In this document: positions 52,136 to 61,284 of the stretch, in pieces | Layout of the letters: each line of letters opens with the position of its first letter | How positions within the stretch are numbered: the stretch's first letter is position 1 | From: Marinihelvus sp963695135 | Lineage (GTDB): Bacteria; Pseudomonadota; Gammaproteobacteria; Xanthomonadales; SZUA-36 | NCBI GenBank assembly: GCA_963695135.1 | Contig: CAVOGA010000001.1 | Coordinates: 1,240,001-1,304,000 of the forward strand | Direction of reading: 5' to 3' | Length of the DNA: 64,000 nucleotides | Notes under the pieces: model-generated | The model's input: only the letters and a program-made list of their open reading frames with translations | The model's database searches: none | What the model was told of the DNA's origin: nothing | Made by a program: the position numbers and the translations under genes

Positions 52136-54337
52136 ATGTCCGAAAGTCCTTCGAGAAAGCGCAACCTGCTGTCTGACGGGGTCCTTGGCCTCTTCGACGG
52201 CCTGGACAATGCGCTGTGGGGCTATGGTTTTGCAACCATCCTGTTCTCGGGGGCGCTTACGCCTTTCCTGCCGCTCGGTGTAACCCTGATCCTGATCGGC
52301 TGGGGCCTGCTGGGCCTGTTTGTCGCCCTGACCAGTGACAGCCGGGTTCACATAGCGGCAGTGGATGAGCAGGGCGTGGTTATTCTCGCCTCTGCGGCGA
52401 CCTTGCTCGTGGGCCACATGGGGCCGGATATTACCGGGGCCCGGGGCCTGTCGACCATGCTGGCGATGATGGCGGGCACCTCGCTGCTGGTGTCAGTGGC
52501 CTTCATAATCGTTGGTCATTTCCGCCTCGCCAGGCTGCTCGAACTGCTGCCGTTTCCCGTGATCTGCGGCTTCATGGCCGGCGTTGGCTGGCTGCTGCTT
52601 GATGCGGCGGTCTATGTCACGGTGGATCATCCGATTTCCGCGGCGCTGCCGGGTCAGCTCGCCGGGGGCGAAGGCCTGATGAAGCTGTTGATCACTGCCG
52701 GCTGTGGCATTTTCATGATCCTGTTTATGAGTCGCATGCGCCGGGCCTGGGCGTTTCCCGCCGTTGCCGTGCTCATTTTCGGCGGCTTTTACGGCGCGGT
52801 GCGGGCCCTGGGTTTGAGCGAACAGGAACTGATTGACGGTGGCTGGCTGTTCAACCTCTCGGCGCAGAGCGATACCCCGCTGGCCATGCTGGGCCTTTTT
52901 TCCCCCGGCGCCATTGATTTTGCCTTCCTGTACTCGGTATTGCCGGAGATGTTTACCATCGTGTTCCTGGCCCTGCTCAGCGTGTCCATGTCTTTGACCG
53001 CCCTGAGCGCTTCCGGCAGTTCCGAGATTGAAAGTTCCCGCGAGATCAAGCGCCAGGGCGTGGGCAACCTGCTGTGTGTGGGTGCTGCCTGTCCGCCGGG
53101 ATACACGGATGTGGCCGCGACCATGCTGTACCGGGAATTTGGCGCGCGCACCCGCTTGATGCCGGTGGTCGGTGCGCTGACCTGCCTGATGGTCGCCTGG
53201 TCCGGCGCCTGGCTGGTGGCGTTGATGCCCAAGGTGCTCGTCGGCGCGACAATTTTCATGTTTGCCTACCGCATGGTCGTGGAGTGGCTGTTTGAGCGGG
53301 TGCGCGGGTTTCAGCCGGTCGACTTCCTGATCGTCTGCATCATCCTTGGCATGGTGATCTTTGTGGACTTCATGGTCGGTATCCTGACCGGTATCGTGCT
53401 CACCGTGATCCTCTTCGTACTGCGTTACAGCATGATCAGCGCGATCCACGGGCGTTATTCCCTGCGCGAGTATCGTTCTTCCGTTGAGCGCCCGCCGAGT
53501 GTCAACATGACCCTGGACGAACATGGCACCAGCTCCCTGGTGTACACGCTGCGCGGTTTTCTGTTTTTTGGCACCGCCAACGCGATTCTCGACCGCATCA
53601 AGGCCGATCTGGCCGCCTCCGATGATCAACACCTCTGTGTCCTGCTCGACTTCAAGCGCGTGACCGGCATGGATATCTCTGCGCTGAACACCTTTCTGCA
53701 GGTGAAACGCCATTGCGAGGCGAACGGGTTGCGGCTGCTCTATTCCGACGTGCCCATGGATATCCAGATGCAGCTGCGAAGCCTTGGGGCAGTCAGTGAG
53801 GACGCCGGCAGTCCGCTGTTCTTTGACGAACTCGATTATGCCGTCGAGTACGTGGAAGAGCAGATTCTCAAGGCCTACACACCCGGGCTATCGCGCATGA
53901 ATGTCCGCGAACAGCTCCAGCAAATCCTCGATAATGAGGACCGCATCGAGCTCATCATGCGCGCCCTGCGCAGGGTTGATGTGCGGGAAGGAAAGCCGCT
54001 GTTCCTGCAGGGCGATATCGACAACGGCTTTTACATCCTCGAAAGCGGCGCCTTGTCCGCCTATATCGACATGGAAGGCTCCGGCAGCCACCGTGTGAAG
54101 AAGTTCGGGCCCGGGTCGCTGATTGGCGAATTGTCCATGTTCATGCCCAGCCGCAAGCGCACCGCCACGGTGGTTGCCGATGTGGACTCGGTACTTTATT
54201 TCCTCGCGACGGAGTTTCTGCAGGATGATGATGCGTCTGATTCGCGTCTATCCGGCGCCATCCACGAGCTGATTGCGCGCGCCCTGGGCACCCGCATCAA
54301 TTATATGAACCAGCGGCTCATGCTTGAGCTGGATTGA
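52136..54337 (+). CDS. SulP-family transporter with STAS and cyclic-nucleotide-binding domains
   Basis: The 733-residue protein starts with a SulP-type membrane domain (about residues 20-440: FATILFSGALTPFLPLGVTLIL, GFMAGVGWLLLDAA). It continues with a STAS domain (about 460-570; LLDFKRVTGMDISALNTFLQ) and ends with a cNMP-binding domain (about 600-720; FLQGDIDNGFYILESGALSAYI, GSLIGELSMF). SulP proteins carry sulfate, bicarbonate or organic anions; the substrate here is unknown. The arrangement suggests gating by a cyclic nucleotide or a related effector. It lies 45 bp after puuD and 15 bp before paralogue B. Confidence 0.88.
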   Translation: MSESPSRKRNLLSDGVLGLFDGLDNALWGYGFATILFSGALTPFLPLGVTLILIGWGLLGLFVALTSDSRVHIAAVDEQGVVILASAATLLVGHMGPDITGARGLSTMLAMMAGTSLLVSVAFIIVGHFRLARLLELLPFPVICGFMAGVGWLLLDAAVYVTVDHPISAALPGQLAGGEGLMKLLITAGCGIFMILFMSRMRRAWAFPAVAVLIFGGFYGAVRALGLSEQELIDGGWLFNLSAQSDTPLAMLGLFSPGAIDFAFLYSVLPEMFTIVFLALLSVSMSLTALSASGSSEIESSREIKRQGVGNLLCVGAACPPGYTDVAATMLYREFGARTRLMPVVGALTCLMVAWSGAWLVALMPKVLVGATIFMFAYRMVVEWLFERVRGFQPVDFLIVCIILGMVIFVDFMVGILTGIVLTVILFVLRYSMISAIHGRYSLREYRSSVERPPSVNMTLDEHGTSSLVYTLRGFLFFGTANAILDRIKADLAASDDQHLCVLLDFKRVTGMDISALNTFLQVKRHCEANGLRLLYSDVPMDIQMQLRSLGAVSEDAGSPLFFDELDYAVEYVEEQILKAYTPGLSRMNVREQLQQILDNEDRIELIMRALRRVDVREGKPLFLQGDIDNGFYILESGALSAYIDMEGSGSHRVKKFGPGSLIGELSMFMPSRKRTATVVADVDSVLYFLATEFLQDDDASDSRLSGAIHELIARALGTRINYMNQRLMLELD

Positions 54338-54352
54338 GTATCCTGCAAATAA

Positions 54353-55258
54353 ATGAAAGTTGATGCAGTAACCCACCGTTCCTGGGTCAAGCCTGACCGG
54401 TTGTTCCTGGTCTTCAAGTACACGGTTTTCGTGCTGCTCACCATCAACCTGTTCTTTTTCTGGCGGGAGAACGCGCTCGCGGCCCCGCACCTTTATGCCG
54501 GTGGCGTTGACTGGCACAACTTGCTTGAGGCCTATTCGGACACGATCGATACGCTGGCCTGGCTGGTACTGCTGTGGCTGTTCGAGCTGGAAACCGCGGT
54601 GATTCCGGACGAAAAGTTACGCGGCGGCATGAAGTGGCTGCTGACCGCCATCCGGTCCATCTGCTATTTCTTCATCATTACCTCCTTCTTCGGGTACATC
54701 GGGTCCTGGTACCAGATCTCGGAAGTGACGCCTTTCTTGATCGACGACGTGTGCAGCCTGGTGGGCACCAGTTTCAGCTGGATCGTAACGCTGAACGATT
54801 ATCCTGCCCTGGATGCGGTCACTTGCCAGGTCCTGCAGGGCGAGTCCCTGGTCCGCATCGAAGGCACGGAGATTATTGGCACGCTCAGCGCCGCACAGGC
54901 GATCTCCTACCTGGGTTTCGTGGATATCATCAACTCCGGGGCCTGGTTGCTGGTGGTGCTGGTGCTGGAGGCCGAGGTTCTGCTGCAACTGCGCGACCAA
55001 CTCGGTCCGCGCCTGGTGGGCTGGCTGAAAATCGTCAAGGCAGTGCTGTACATCACGCTGTTCGCAGCAGCCGTTTACTGGGGCTTTGAGGGCGACTTCC
55101 TGGATTTCTGGGATGCATTTCTGTGGCTGGTGGCCTTCGTGTTCATCGAGCTGAACATCTTCCAGTGGCAGGCCGAGATCGAGGAGGAAAAGGCGCACGG
55201 CCATGCGCCGGGGTACCTCGCGGATCAGTCGGACCGCCTCAACCAGTCACCCGGCTGA
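54353..55258 (+). CDS. Polytopic membrane protein of unknown family, paralogue B
   Basis: This 301-residue protein shares the layout of the 49367-50240 product: an N-terminal helix (FKYTVFVLLTINLFFFW), an acidic helix (LAWLVLLWLFELETAVIPDE), a cysteine-bearing loop (DDVCSLVG, VTCQVLQG), a second acidic helix (GAWLLVVLVLEAEVLLQLRDQ) and a third (LWLVAFVFIELNIFQW). The repeated pattern is D/N-x-hydrophobic-AWL-x(6-8)-(F)ELE. No known domain is recognised. It directly follows the SulP gene and ends 4 bp before convergent suhB. Confidence 0.7.
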   Translation: MKVDAVTHRSWVKPDRLFLVFKYTVFVLLTINLFFFWRENALAAPHLYAGGVDWHNLLEAYSDTIDTLAWLVLLWLFELETAVIPDEKLRGGMKWLLTAIRSICYFFIITSFFGYIGSWYQISEVTPFLIDDVCSLVGTSFSWIVTLNDYPALDAVTCQVLQGESLVRIEGTEIIGTLSAAQAISYLGFVDIINSGAWLLVVLVLEAEVLLQLRDQLGPRLVGWLKIVKAVLYITLFAAAVYWGFEGDFLDFWDAFLWLVAFVFIELNIFQWQAEIEEEKAHGHAPGYLADQSDRLNQSPG

Positions 55259-55262
55259 ATGA

Positions 55263-56060
55263 CTACTTCTGTTCAGCCTGCCAGTGTGGCGTGATGAGCT
55301 GGCGCAGCGGCGTGGTCAGCTTGAAAGGGGCCGCCAGCAGGCTGCCCGCCTCCTCAACGTCGTCGTTGCCGGCAAAATCTGACACCACGCCGCCCGCCTC
55401 ACGCACGAGCAGGGCGCCGGCAGCCACGTCCCAGGGCTTCAGCCCCAGTTCGAAGTAGCCATCAAGCCGGCCCGCGGCGGTCCAGGCCAGGTCCAGGGCG
55501 GCCGAACCGGCCCGCCGGATGTCCTCGACCTTGCGGTAAACGCTGCTGAAGATCTTGGTATACAGCGGCATCGCGCCCCGGTCGCGGAACGGAAACGCGG
55601 TCGCCAGGATCGCCGTGTCCAGGGTCTTGCGGTCCGACACCCGGATTCGCTTGCTGTTCAGAAAGGCGCCTTTGCCGCGGCTCGCGATAAACAACTCATC
55701 GCGCATCGGGTCGTAAATCACGCCGTGCTCGGTGCGGCCGTTGACCTGCTGGGCGATGGAGATGGCGAAATGGGGTATGCCGTGCAGGTAATTGCTGGTG
55801 CCATCCAGCGGGTCGATGATCCAGACCGTGTCGCTGTCCCCGCTTTTGCCACTCTCCTCGCACAGGAACGCCTGGTCCGGATGAAAGCGGCTGATTTCTT
55901 TTACAATGGCCGCCTCGCAGGCCCGGTCGACTTCGCTCGTGTAGTCGTGGCGCGCCTTGCGGGCTACGGGAACCGTTTCGAGGTTACGCAGGCTGCGGCG
56001 CATGATTTCTCCGGCAGCGTAAGCGGCCTCGGTGGCAATATTGATCGCGGGGTGCGGCAT
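55263..56060 (-). CDS. suhB: Inositol monophosphatase family protein SuhB
   Basis: SuhB hydrolyses inositol-1-phosphate and also takes part in rRNA antitermination in gammaproteobacteria. The metal motifs are CEESG, VWIIDPLDGTSNYLHGIPHF near residue 83 and KPWDVAAGALLVREAGG near residue 212. The ATG at 56060 gives 265 residues; the open frame beyond it overlaps divergent trmJ. Start regions of suhB and trmJ lie back to back, as is common in this group. Confidence 0.93.
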   Translation of the reverse strand: MPHPAINIATEAAYAAGEIMRRSLRNLETVPVARKARHDYTSEVDRACEAAIVKEISRFHPDQAFLCEESGKSGDSDTVWIIDPLDGTSNYLHGIPHFAISIAQQVNGRTEHGVIYDPMRDELFIASRGKGAFLNSKRIRVSDRKTLDTAILATAFPFRDRGAMPLYTKIFSSVYRKVEDIRRAGSAALDLAWTAAGRLDGYFELGLKPWDVAAGALLVREAGGVVSDFAGNDDVEEAGSLLAAPFKLTTPLRQLITPHWQAEQK

Positions 56061-56079
56061 GGGCTCAGGGCAAGTCGAA

Positions 56080-56895
56080 ATGAAGGGCGCGAATGATAAC
56101 AGAAGCACGGACGTCGGGGCAGGGCGGCTGGATCGGATCCGGATCGTCCTGATCCACACCACGCACCCGGGCAACATCGGATCCGCGGCCCGGGCCATGA
56201 AGGTCATGGGCCTGACAAAGCTGCACCTGGTGGCGCCAAAAATCTGGCCGTCCGCAGACGCCACGGCACTCGCCTCGGGTGCGGCAGACGTGCTGCACGC
56301 CGCCGCGGTCCACGAGACGCTGGAGCAGGCCCTGGAAGGGTGCCGCCTGGTGCTGGGCACCAGCGCCCGGCTGCGCAGCCTGTCCATGCCGCAGATGGAC
56401 GTGCGCGCTGCCGCCGAGGAAACCTTTGGTGAGGCCGCAGAGGGTGACGTGGCCATTTTGTTCGGGCGCGAGGCGCACGGCCTGACCAACGAGGAAATCC
56501 AGCGCTGCCACAAGCTGGTGCACATCGAAACCAACCCCGAGTTCGGTTCGCTGAACCTGGCCCAGGCCGTGCAGGTGATTGCCTATGACCTGCGCATGGC
56601 CGCGTTGGGAGGCGGTGGCCGGCAGATGCCCAGCCTGGACTGGGAGCCGGTGGACGCGCTGCAGATGGAACGGTTCTATGCGCACCTGGAACAGACCCTG
56701 CTCGACATCGGCTTTTTGAACCCGGATCACCCGAAAAAACTGATGATGCGCCTGCGGCGCCTGTTCAACCGGGCCCGGCCTGATCAGAACGAAATGAACA
56801 TTCTGCGCGGTATCCTGGCGGCGGCCCAGCGTGGGGAGTATGCGCCGCGCGGTTCCGATGGCAGTGCCGGGCAGGAGCCTGGCGATTCGTCCTGA
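56080..56895 (+). CDS. trmJ: tRNA (Cm32/Um32) methyltransferase TrmJ
   Basis: TrmJ is a SPOUT-class enzyme that 2'-O-methylates position 32 of tRNA. RIRIVLIHTTHPGNIGSAARAMKVMGL opens the fold, and ILFGREAHGLTNEEIQRCH with PEFGSLNLAQAVQVIAYDL forms the SAM knot. The C-terminal helical extension (LLDIGFLNPDHPKKLMMRLRRLFNR) is typical of TrmJ. The start is uncertain between ATG 56059 and 56080. It is divergent from suhB. Confidence 0.93.
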   Translation: MKGANDNRSTDVGAGRLDRIRIVLIHTTHPGNIGSAARAMKVMGLTKLHLVAPKIWPSADATALASGAADVLHAAAVHETLEQALEGCRLVLGTSARLRSLSMPQMDVRAAAEETFGEAAEGDVAILFGREAHGLTNEEIQRCHKLVHIETNPEFGSLNLAQAVQVIAYDLRMAALGGGGRQMPSLDWEPVDALQMERFYAHLEQTLLDIGFLNPDHPKKLMMRLRRLFNRARPDQNEMNILRGILAAAQRGEYAPRGSDGSAGQEPGDSS

Positions 56896-57226
56896 ACGGA
56901 CTTGCATTTTTCGGGCCGTCTGTTACTTTTTCCGCAGGGAGACGCAAAGGATGGCCCCGCTGCCCCGCGCAACGGGAACGAACCATGGAATGGTTAAGTC
57001 AAACTTCTCCTTCCTGCGGCAACAGGCTTGGGTCTGTGGCCGGCGTTCGTCATTCTTTGCACCAGTCTTGTAAAGCCACGTCATCCCCTACGTGGGCCCT
57101 CAGGCTGCTCCCCGGCCGGGAACGGTGGACTTTGGTCTGTGTCCTTACGGGCGTGGGTCATTGCGATCCCGGCGACGACAGCTGCCAGGTGGGTTCTCTC
57201 CCTTCTCGCCCGGACAGCCTCGTGCA
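56896..57226 (+). other. Gene-free stretch ending in a terminator; possible small RNA
   Basis: No convincing gene is visible in about 330 bp after trmJ: the open frames here are arginine- and proline-rich and lack family features. A strong intrinsic terminator closes the stretch, much farther from trmJ than a normal operon end. A structured transcript is therefore possible. I could not match it to 6S, SRP, RNase P or tmRNA motifs. A promoter is not evident. Confidence 0.3.
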
Positions 57227-57256
57227 GCGGGCCGGCATCGCGCCGGCCCGCTTTTT
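57227..57256 (+). terminator. Strong Rho-independent terminator
   Basis: GCGGGCCGGC (57227-57236) pairs with GCCGGCCCGC (57242-57251) around ATCGC, followed by TTTTT (57252-57256). It reads on the plus strand and lies 24 bp before the end of the convergent ccm operon. Confidence 0.88.
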
Positions 57257-57279
57257 ATTGCCGAATCGTCACTTAAGGA

Positions 57280-58293
57280 TCAGGGTAGCTGGAGCATGAG
57301 TTCCAGTGGCACGTCCGTACCCGGGGACACCGTGACCGCCTCGCTTTGCAGGTCGCCGTCGCTTGCCTGCGGTTGGCCGCTGATGGACAGGCGCGCTTCC
57401 AGCTGAACCTGCTCGACACCGGAGATGGGGCGTTGCGGCATCATGCTGTTGGCATCGGTGACCCGCACCCGCGCGGGAAAGGCGGGCGCGAGGCGCACGG
57501 CGCCGAGCGGCGGGTTGGGGGCATTCGGATCACGGGCAATGATAAACAGCGCCGATTCCGGTGTCAGGGCGGGCAGGTTTTCCGGTGCCTGAACGATCAG
57601 CTCGATACCGGCCCAGCCGGCCTCCGGCGCCTGCTCCGTGGGCAGACCGGCGCGGGTTCGCACAGCATTGAGTTGCTGCATGACGCTTCCAGCCACCGCG
57701 CTGCCCGGTTCGAGCAAGGGCATGAGCGCCTCCCATTGGCGAATCGCTTCCAGGTCGTTGCCGCCCTGCATGGCGACCATGCCGGACAGCCACAGGGCTT
57801 TTTGCAGCTGCGGCTCCAGGCTTAAAGCGGCTTCCAGCAGGCGGGGAACTTCGGGGTTCATGTTGCCGGGGCCGGCGGCAAAGATCATGGCTTCGGCCAC
57901 CTCCACGATGACGCCCGGGTCGTTCGGCGCCAGTTCCCGGGCGCGTGAAAACGCGGCCAGGGATTCATCGAACCGCTGCAGGGAGCGGTAGCTGCGGCCC
58001 AGCAGCATCCAGCCGGCCACGTCGTCCGGCTCGGCCTCCATGCGCGCCTGCAACTCCGCCACCAGCGTGGTCATGTCCGCATCCGGGGGCACATCCGCCG
58101 CCTGGACGGGGGGCCTGAGCGCCTGCGGGGTGCCAACGCCCTGGTAGAGCAGAAGGGTCACGGCGGGCAGCAGCAGGAGCAGTGCGATGCCAAGCCCGAG
58201 TGAAGCGCTGTTGCGTTTCAGCAGCGGCCAGAACAGAACGAAGGCCGTGACGATCGGGATCAGGGCCGCGATCACCCAGAAGGTCGTCATCAC
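57280..58293 (-). CDS. ccmI: Cytochrome c maturation protein CcmI
   Basis: CcmI is the membrane-anchored TPR chaperone that presents apocytochrome c to the haem ligation complex. Two N-terminal helices (about 5-50) are followed by TPR repeats (AGWMLLGRSYRSLQRFDESLAAFSRARELAPND) and a periplasmic C-terminal domain (LFIIARDPNAPNPPLGAVR). There are 337 residues. It is the last gene of the ccm operon and overlaps ccmH by ATGA. Confidence 0.9.
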   Translation of the reverse strand: MMTTFWVIAALIPIVTAFVLFWPLLKRNSASLGLGIALLLLLPAVTLLLYQGVGTPQALRPPVQAADVPPDADMTTLVAELQARMEAEPDDVAGWMLLGRSYRSLQRFDESLAAFSRARELAPNDPGVIVEVAEAMIFAAGPGNMNPEVPRLLEAALSLEPQLQKALWLSGMVAMQGGNDLEAIRQWEALMPLLEPGSAVAGSVMQQLNAVRTRAGLPTEQAPEAGWAGIELIVQAPENLPALTPESALFIIARDPNAPNPPLGAVRLAPAFPARVRVTDANSMMPQRPISGVEQVQLEARLSISGQPQASDGDLQSEAVTVSPGTDVPLELMLQLP

Positions 58294-58769
58294 GATGCGC
58301 GCTCCGTATCGCCGGTGTCGGCCAGGTCGGCTTCGGCTTCTTCCAGCGCCTGTTCGGCCAGCATTACGCGCCGGCGGCTGATGGTGAAGGCCATGATCAC
58401 ACCGCCGGCGGTCAGCAGCAGCAGGGGCGACAGCCAGAGCAGCAGGGTGTCCTTGCGCACCGGTGGCCGGTACAACACGAAATCACCGTAGCGATCGACC
58501 AGGAAGCGCTTGATCTCCTCGTTGCTGTTGCCCTGTTGCAGCATGACAAACACCTCGTTGCGCAGGTCCTGGGCGAGGACCGCATCCGAGTCCGCCAGGC
58601 TCTGGTTCTGGCACACCAGGCAACGCAGCTCCGCCGTCAGTGCGTTGAAGCGCTCTTCCTGCTCCGGGGAGTCAAAGACCAGCGGCTCCATGGCCTGGAC
58701 GGCCAGGCTGATAGACATTGTGGCGGCTGCGATGGCAAGCCATCGCAGCGGGGCTTGCATGGGATTCAC
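58290..58769 (-). CDS. ccmH: Cytochrome c maturation protein CcmH
   Basis: CcmH is a thiol-redox protein that keeps the CXXCH haem-binding cysteines of apocytochrome reduced. It has a signal peptide, the conserved LRCLVCQNQSLADSDA motif near residue 49 with both cysteines, and a C-terminal membrane anchor (LLLWLSPLLLLTAGGVIM). The 159-residue length is normal. It overlaps ccmG and ccmI. Confidence 0.94.
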   Translation of the reverse strand: MNPMQAPLRWLAIAAATMSISLAVQAMEPLVFDSPEQEERFNALTAELRCLVCQNQSLADSDAVLAQDLRNEVFVMLQQGNSNEEIKRFLVDRYGDFVLYRPPVRKDTLLLWLSPLLLLTAGGVIMAFTISRRRVMLAEQALEEAEADLADTGDTERAS

Positions 58770-59302
58770 GAGTCGTTTCCTGCCGGAGTGTCGATGCGCG
58801 AGAAGATTTCCTGTTCGATGATTTCAGGGGTCAGCGCGCCCAGGTGCTTGAAGACAATGCGTCCGGAAGCATCCACCAGGAAGGTCTCCGGTGATGCGTA
58901 GACGCCGAAATCGATGCTGACGCGGCCGCTGCGGTCCGTCAGCACCAGGTCATAGGGGTTGCCGCGCTGGCTCAGCCAGTTTTTCGCGTCGACCGCCTCG
59001 TCCCGGTAGTTGACGCCGACGATGCGAATGCGCCCGGTCTCCGCCAGCGATTCGAGCACCGGGTGCTCCGCGCGACAGGTCACGCACCAGCTGGCCCAGA
59101 AATTCACCAGGTAGGGCACCCCGTTGAGTTCCTCCGGGGTGACCAGTTGCCCGGGCTCGTAAAGCATGGGCAGCGCGAAGTCCGGCACGGTCTTGCCGAT
59201 CAGCGGCGAAGGCAGGTTCGACTTGCTCTCCGCATTGAACAGCCCGTAAACCAGCAGCACAGTCAGGGCCAGGAACAGGGTCAGGGGCAGGATGCGGCTC
59301 AT
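58766..59302 (-). CDS. ccmG: Thiol:disulfide interchange protein CcmG/DsbE
   Basis: CcmG is a periplasmic, membrane-tethered thioredoxin that reduces apocytochrome or CcmH. One N-terminal anchor (LTLFLALTVLLVYGLF) precedes the thioredoxin fold; the active site is WASWCVTCRAEHP near residue 72. The cis-proline segment YASPETFLVDASGRI is present. There are 178 residues. It overlaps both neighbours by 4 bp. Confidence 0.93.
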   Translation of the reverse strand: MSRILPLTLFLALTVLLVYGLFNAESKSNLPSPLIGKTVPDFALPMLYEPGQLVTPEELNGVPYLVNFWASWCVTCRAEHPVLESLAETGRIRIVGVNYRDEAVDAKNWLSQRGNPYDLVLTDRSGRVSIDFGVYASPETFLVDASGRIVFKHLGALTPEIIEQEIFSRIDTPAGNDS

Positions 59303-61284
59303 GCGGGCACTGCCTTGCCTGCGGGCGCTGCTGCTGGAGCATTTGACGGTGTCCTGGCGGGTACCCGGGCAGGCGCGCGGTAACGCTTGTCACTGGCCGC
59401 CAGCAGGCCGCCTGCGGTCATGAACAGGGCGCCCAGCCAGATCCAGCGAACAAAGGGCTTGTGATAGAGACGCACGGCCCAGGCGGCGCCGTTGTCCAGC
59501 GGTTCACCCAGCGATACGTAGATGTCACGGGTCAGGCCGGGGTCGATAGCCGCCTCGGTCATGACCTGCCCCTGGCGCAGGTAACGGCGCTTTTGCGGCG
59601 CCAGTTCCGCGATGACTTTGCCGTCACGGCTTACGATGAACGTGCCCTCATCGGCGACAAAGTTGGGACCCTGGACCTGCCGGGTGCCGTCAAACAGAAA
59701 GCTGTAGCCGGCGATGTCAAAGCTGTCGCCGGCGGACATGCGCAGATGCTTCTCCGTGCTGGTGGCATCGGTCAGGGAAATGCCCACCATGAAAATGCCC
59801 AGGCCGAAATGCGCCAGGGTCATGGCGGATTCGGCGCGGGTGAAGCCGGCCTTCTGGCCATCACCGCGGATCCGTTTCAGCGGCCAGGCCAGGGCGGCGG
59901 CCATCAGCCAGAAAGCGCCGGCAACGCCGGCCGCGGCTTTGAGGCCGGCCTCAGGCGCCAGCCAGAGCGTCAGCCCGCCGCCGACGCCGGCCAGCGCCAT
60001 GGGCCAGCGCAGCTGCGCCAGGATGCGACCCAGCCGGTCCTGCTTGAAGCGTGAGAACACGCCGAGCGGCAGGCCCATGACCAGGGGCACCAGCAGCAGG
60101 GCGAACATGATGCCGAAGTAGGGTCCTCCGACGGAGAGCTTTTCGCCGCCCATCGCCTCGACGCCCAGCGGGTAGAGCGTGCCGAGCAGGACCATGGCGG
60201 CCATCACTGCCAGCACCAGGTTGTTGAGCATCAGGAAGGATTCGCGCGAGACCGTGTCGAAGCCGCTGCCCTGGGCCATCTTGGGCGCCTTGGCGGCGAA
60301 CAGCGCCAGCGAGCCGCCGACCACGACCAGCAGGTACACCAGGATCCAGGTGCCACGGGTCGGATCCGAGGCGAAGGCGTGCACGGACGTGATCACCCCG
60401 GAGCGCACCAGGAAGGTGCCCAGCAGGCTCAGTGAGAATGCGGCAATGGCCAGCAACAGTGTCCAGTTGCGGAAGGCGCCGGTTTTCTCGGTCACCGCCT
60501 GCGAGTGGATCAGCGCAGTGCCAACCAGCCAGGGCATGAACGAGGCGTTTTCCACCGGATCCCAGAACCACCAGCCGCCCCAGCCGAGTTCGTAGTAGGC
60601 CCACCAGCTGCCAAGGGCGATGCCGAAGGTAAGGAAGGCCCAGGCGACGTGGGTCCAGGGACGCATCCAGCGAACCCACTCACGGGTGACCTGCCCGCCC
60701 AGCAAGGCGGCGACCGCGAAGGCAAAGGCGACCGCGAAGCCCACGTAGCCCATGTAGAGCATCGGCGGGTGAATGATCATGCCCGGGTCCTGCAGCAGCG
60801 GGTTCATGTCGCGCCCGTCCGACACCGCCGGCAGGAGCCGCACGAAGGGATTTGAGGTGTAGACGATAAACAGCAAAAAGCCGCTGGCGATCCACCCCAT
60901 GATGCCCAGCACCCGGGCACGGAAGTCCCGTGGCAGACTCTTGCTGAACAGCGCCACCGCCAGGATCCACAGGGAAAGAATCAGGGCCCACAGCAGCAGG
61001 GAGCCCTCGTGCGCACTCCACACCGCTGTGAAGCGGTACATCATGGGCAGGGCCGAGTTGCTGTGCAGCGCCACGTACTCGACGGAAAAATCATGTTCGA
61101 TGAAGGCCCAGGTCAGCATCACGTAGGCGAAGGCGACCAGGATCAGCTGGATAATGGCGCCCGGGGTCGCCAGGGCCATCAGCTGCTTGTTCTGGTACCG
61201 CGCGCCGAGCATCGGAAACAGGCCCAGGCAGATGCTGGCCAGCAGGGCGGATATCAGGGCGATCTGTCCAAGTTCAGCGGTCAT
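59299..61284 (-). CDS. ccmF: Haem lyase subunit CcmF
   Basis: CcmF is the large membrane subunit of the haem ligation complex. The tryptophan-rich periplasmic motif WGGWWFWDPVENASFMPW lies near residue 235, and conserved histidines occur in HSQAVTEKTGAFRNW and neighbouring loops. The 661-residue sequence has about 14-15 membrane spans and a large C-terminal periplasmic loop. It overlaps ccmE by 11 bp upstream and ccmG downstream. Confidence 0.95.
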   Translation of the reverse strand: MTAELGQIALISALLASICLGLFPMLGARYQNKQLMALATPGAIIQLILVAFAYVMLTWAFIEHDFSVEYVALHSNSALPMMYRFTAVWSAHEGSLLLWALILSLWILAVALFSKSLPRDFRARVLGIMGWIASGFLLFIVYTSNPFVRLLPAVSDGRDMNPLLQDPGMIIHPPMLYMGYVGFAVAFAFAVAALLGGQVTREWVRWMRPWTHVAWAFLTFGIALGSWWAYYELGWGGWWFWDPVENASFMPWLVGTALIHSQAVTEKTGAFRNWTLLLAIAAFSLSLLGTFLVRSGVITSVHAFASDPTRGTWILVYLLVVVGGSLALFAAKAPKMAQGSGFDTVSRESFLMLNNLVLAVMAAMVLLGTLYPLGVEAMGGEKLSVGGPYFGIMFALLLVPLVMGLPLGVFSRFKQDRLGRILAQLRWPMALAGVGGGLTLWLAPEAGLKAAAGVAGAFWLMAAALAWPLKRIRGDGQKAGFTRAESAMTLAHFGLGIFMVGISLTDATSTEKHLRMSAGDSFDIAGYSFLFDGTRQVQGPNFVADEGTFIVSRDGKVIAELAPQKRRYLRQGQVMTEAAIDPGLTRDIYVSLGEPLDNGAAWAVRLYHKPFVRWIWLGALFMTAGGLLAASDKRYRAPARVPARTPSNAPAAAPAGKAVPA

